A stretch of 64,000 nucleotides of DNA from Sphingomonadaceae bacterium (GTDB taxonomy: Bacteria > Pseudomonadota > Alphaproteobacteria > Sphingomonadales > Sphingomonadaceae), in NCBI GenBank assembly GCA_025056155.1, contig JANWWL010000001.1:236150-300149 (forward strand). The letters run 5' to 3'. The notes below the pieces were generated by a model. The model was not told the origin of the DNA, did not search any database, and was given only the letters and a program-made list of their open reading frames with translations. Made by a program: the position numbers and the translations under genes. Shown in pieces: positions 63,979 through 64,000 of this stretch (position 1 is the first letter of the stretch; each line of letters opens with the position of its first letter).

Positions 63979-63999
63979 GTGTGGGACAGCGTGTGGGAC
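63979..63999. repeat. Short direct repeat GTGTGGGAC downstream of tRNA-Ser
   Basis: Two copies of GTGTGGGAC (63979-63987 and 63991-63999) sit at the right edge, about 110 bp past the tRNA-Ser gene. Mobile elements often integrate at tRNA 3' ends, but no integrase is visible inside the window, so this is only a pointer. Confidence 0.35.
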
Positions 64000-64000
64000 G

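Overview
The window is very GC-rich chromosomal DNA with tightly packed genes, many joined by 4-bp ATGA/GTGA overlaps. Gene content points to an alphaproteobacterium, most likely related to Sphingomonadales. The evidence is an exosortase of the V type with its EpsI partner and a small accessory protein, two PEP-CTERM proteins ending in an xxGFGLVGxxxRRR tail, an UrcA-family protein, an HIG1-type twin-membrane protein, an etfB-etfA-hbd cluster and an argS-SPOR pair. The order-level assignment is inference.

Region 1 (0-12 kb) is mainly metabolism. It holds a truncated hydantoinase B, a ChaN-like secreted protein, an SDR protein coupled to an orphan form-II CoxL-like molybdoenzyme subunit and an EVE protein, DUF454/DUF302 proteins and a Tat-exported dienelactone hydrolase. 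It ends with a leftward block running leuD-urcA-leuB-DUF502, then asd, an apparently frameshifted unknown gene and an alpha/beta hydrolase. Region 2 (12.5-25 kb, mostly leftward) carries 3-hydroxyacyl-CoA dehydrogenase, a PEP-CTERM phytase-like esterase, an S1/P1 nuclease, etfA/etfB, a YqaA membrane protein, an M20 hydrolase, an HIG1 protein, gluQRS, an HNH nuclease (rightward), ndk, the RNase P RNA gene rnpB and aroC. An AT-richer gene broken by a frameshift in a T5 run follows.

Region 3 (25-29.3 kb) has fabI, an 840-bp stretch that looks like decayed coding sequence, a DnaJ-type chaperone, pdxH and a short PEP-CTERM protein. Upstream of the last there is a near-consensus sigma-54 promoter and an upstream inverted repeat.

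Region 4 (29.4-49.5 kb) is the centrepiece, an exopolysaccharide/exosortase locus. The leftward half encodes the initiating sugar-phosphate transferase, EpsI, exosortase V, a CpsD-like ATPase whose P-loop lysine is missing, a Wzz-type chain-length protein, a Wza-type export protein and an outer-membrane barrel. The small XrtV accessory gene lies between them in the opposite direction. The rightward half encodes an AAA ATPase, two GT2 glycosyltransferases, an EpsD-type PPIase lipoprotein, a polysaccharide pyruvyltransferase paired with an F420-dehydrogenase-beta-like Fe-S protein, the complete dTDP-L-rhamnose set rfbACDB and a flippase-like UPF0104 membrane protein. A strong intrinsic terminator follows. 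Together these suggest a rhamnose-containing, probably pyruvylated exopolysaccharide made alongside PEP-CTERM protein sorting. No recognisable Wzx or Wzy gene lies inside the locus.

Region 5 (49.5-64 kb) returns to housekeeping: a Dps-like protein, a DUF3011 repeat protein, argS, a SPOR protein, an SDR reductase, a helix-hairpin-helix protein, a Tet-type MFS transporter, a D-aminoacylase-like amidohydrolase, a GST, a GNAT, DUF1285, a Nudix CoA pyrophosphatase, a CCA-adding enzyme, a catalytically degenerate aldo/keto reductase, a small unknown gene and tRNA-Ser(GCU) at the right edge.
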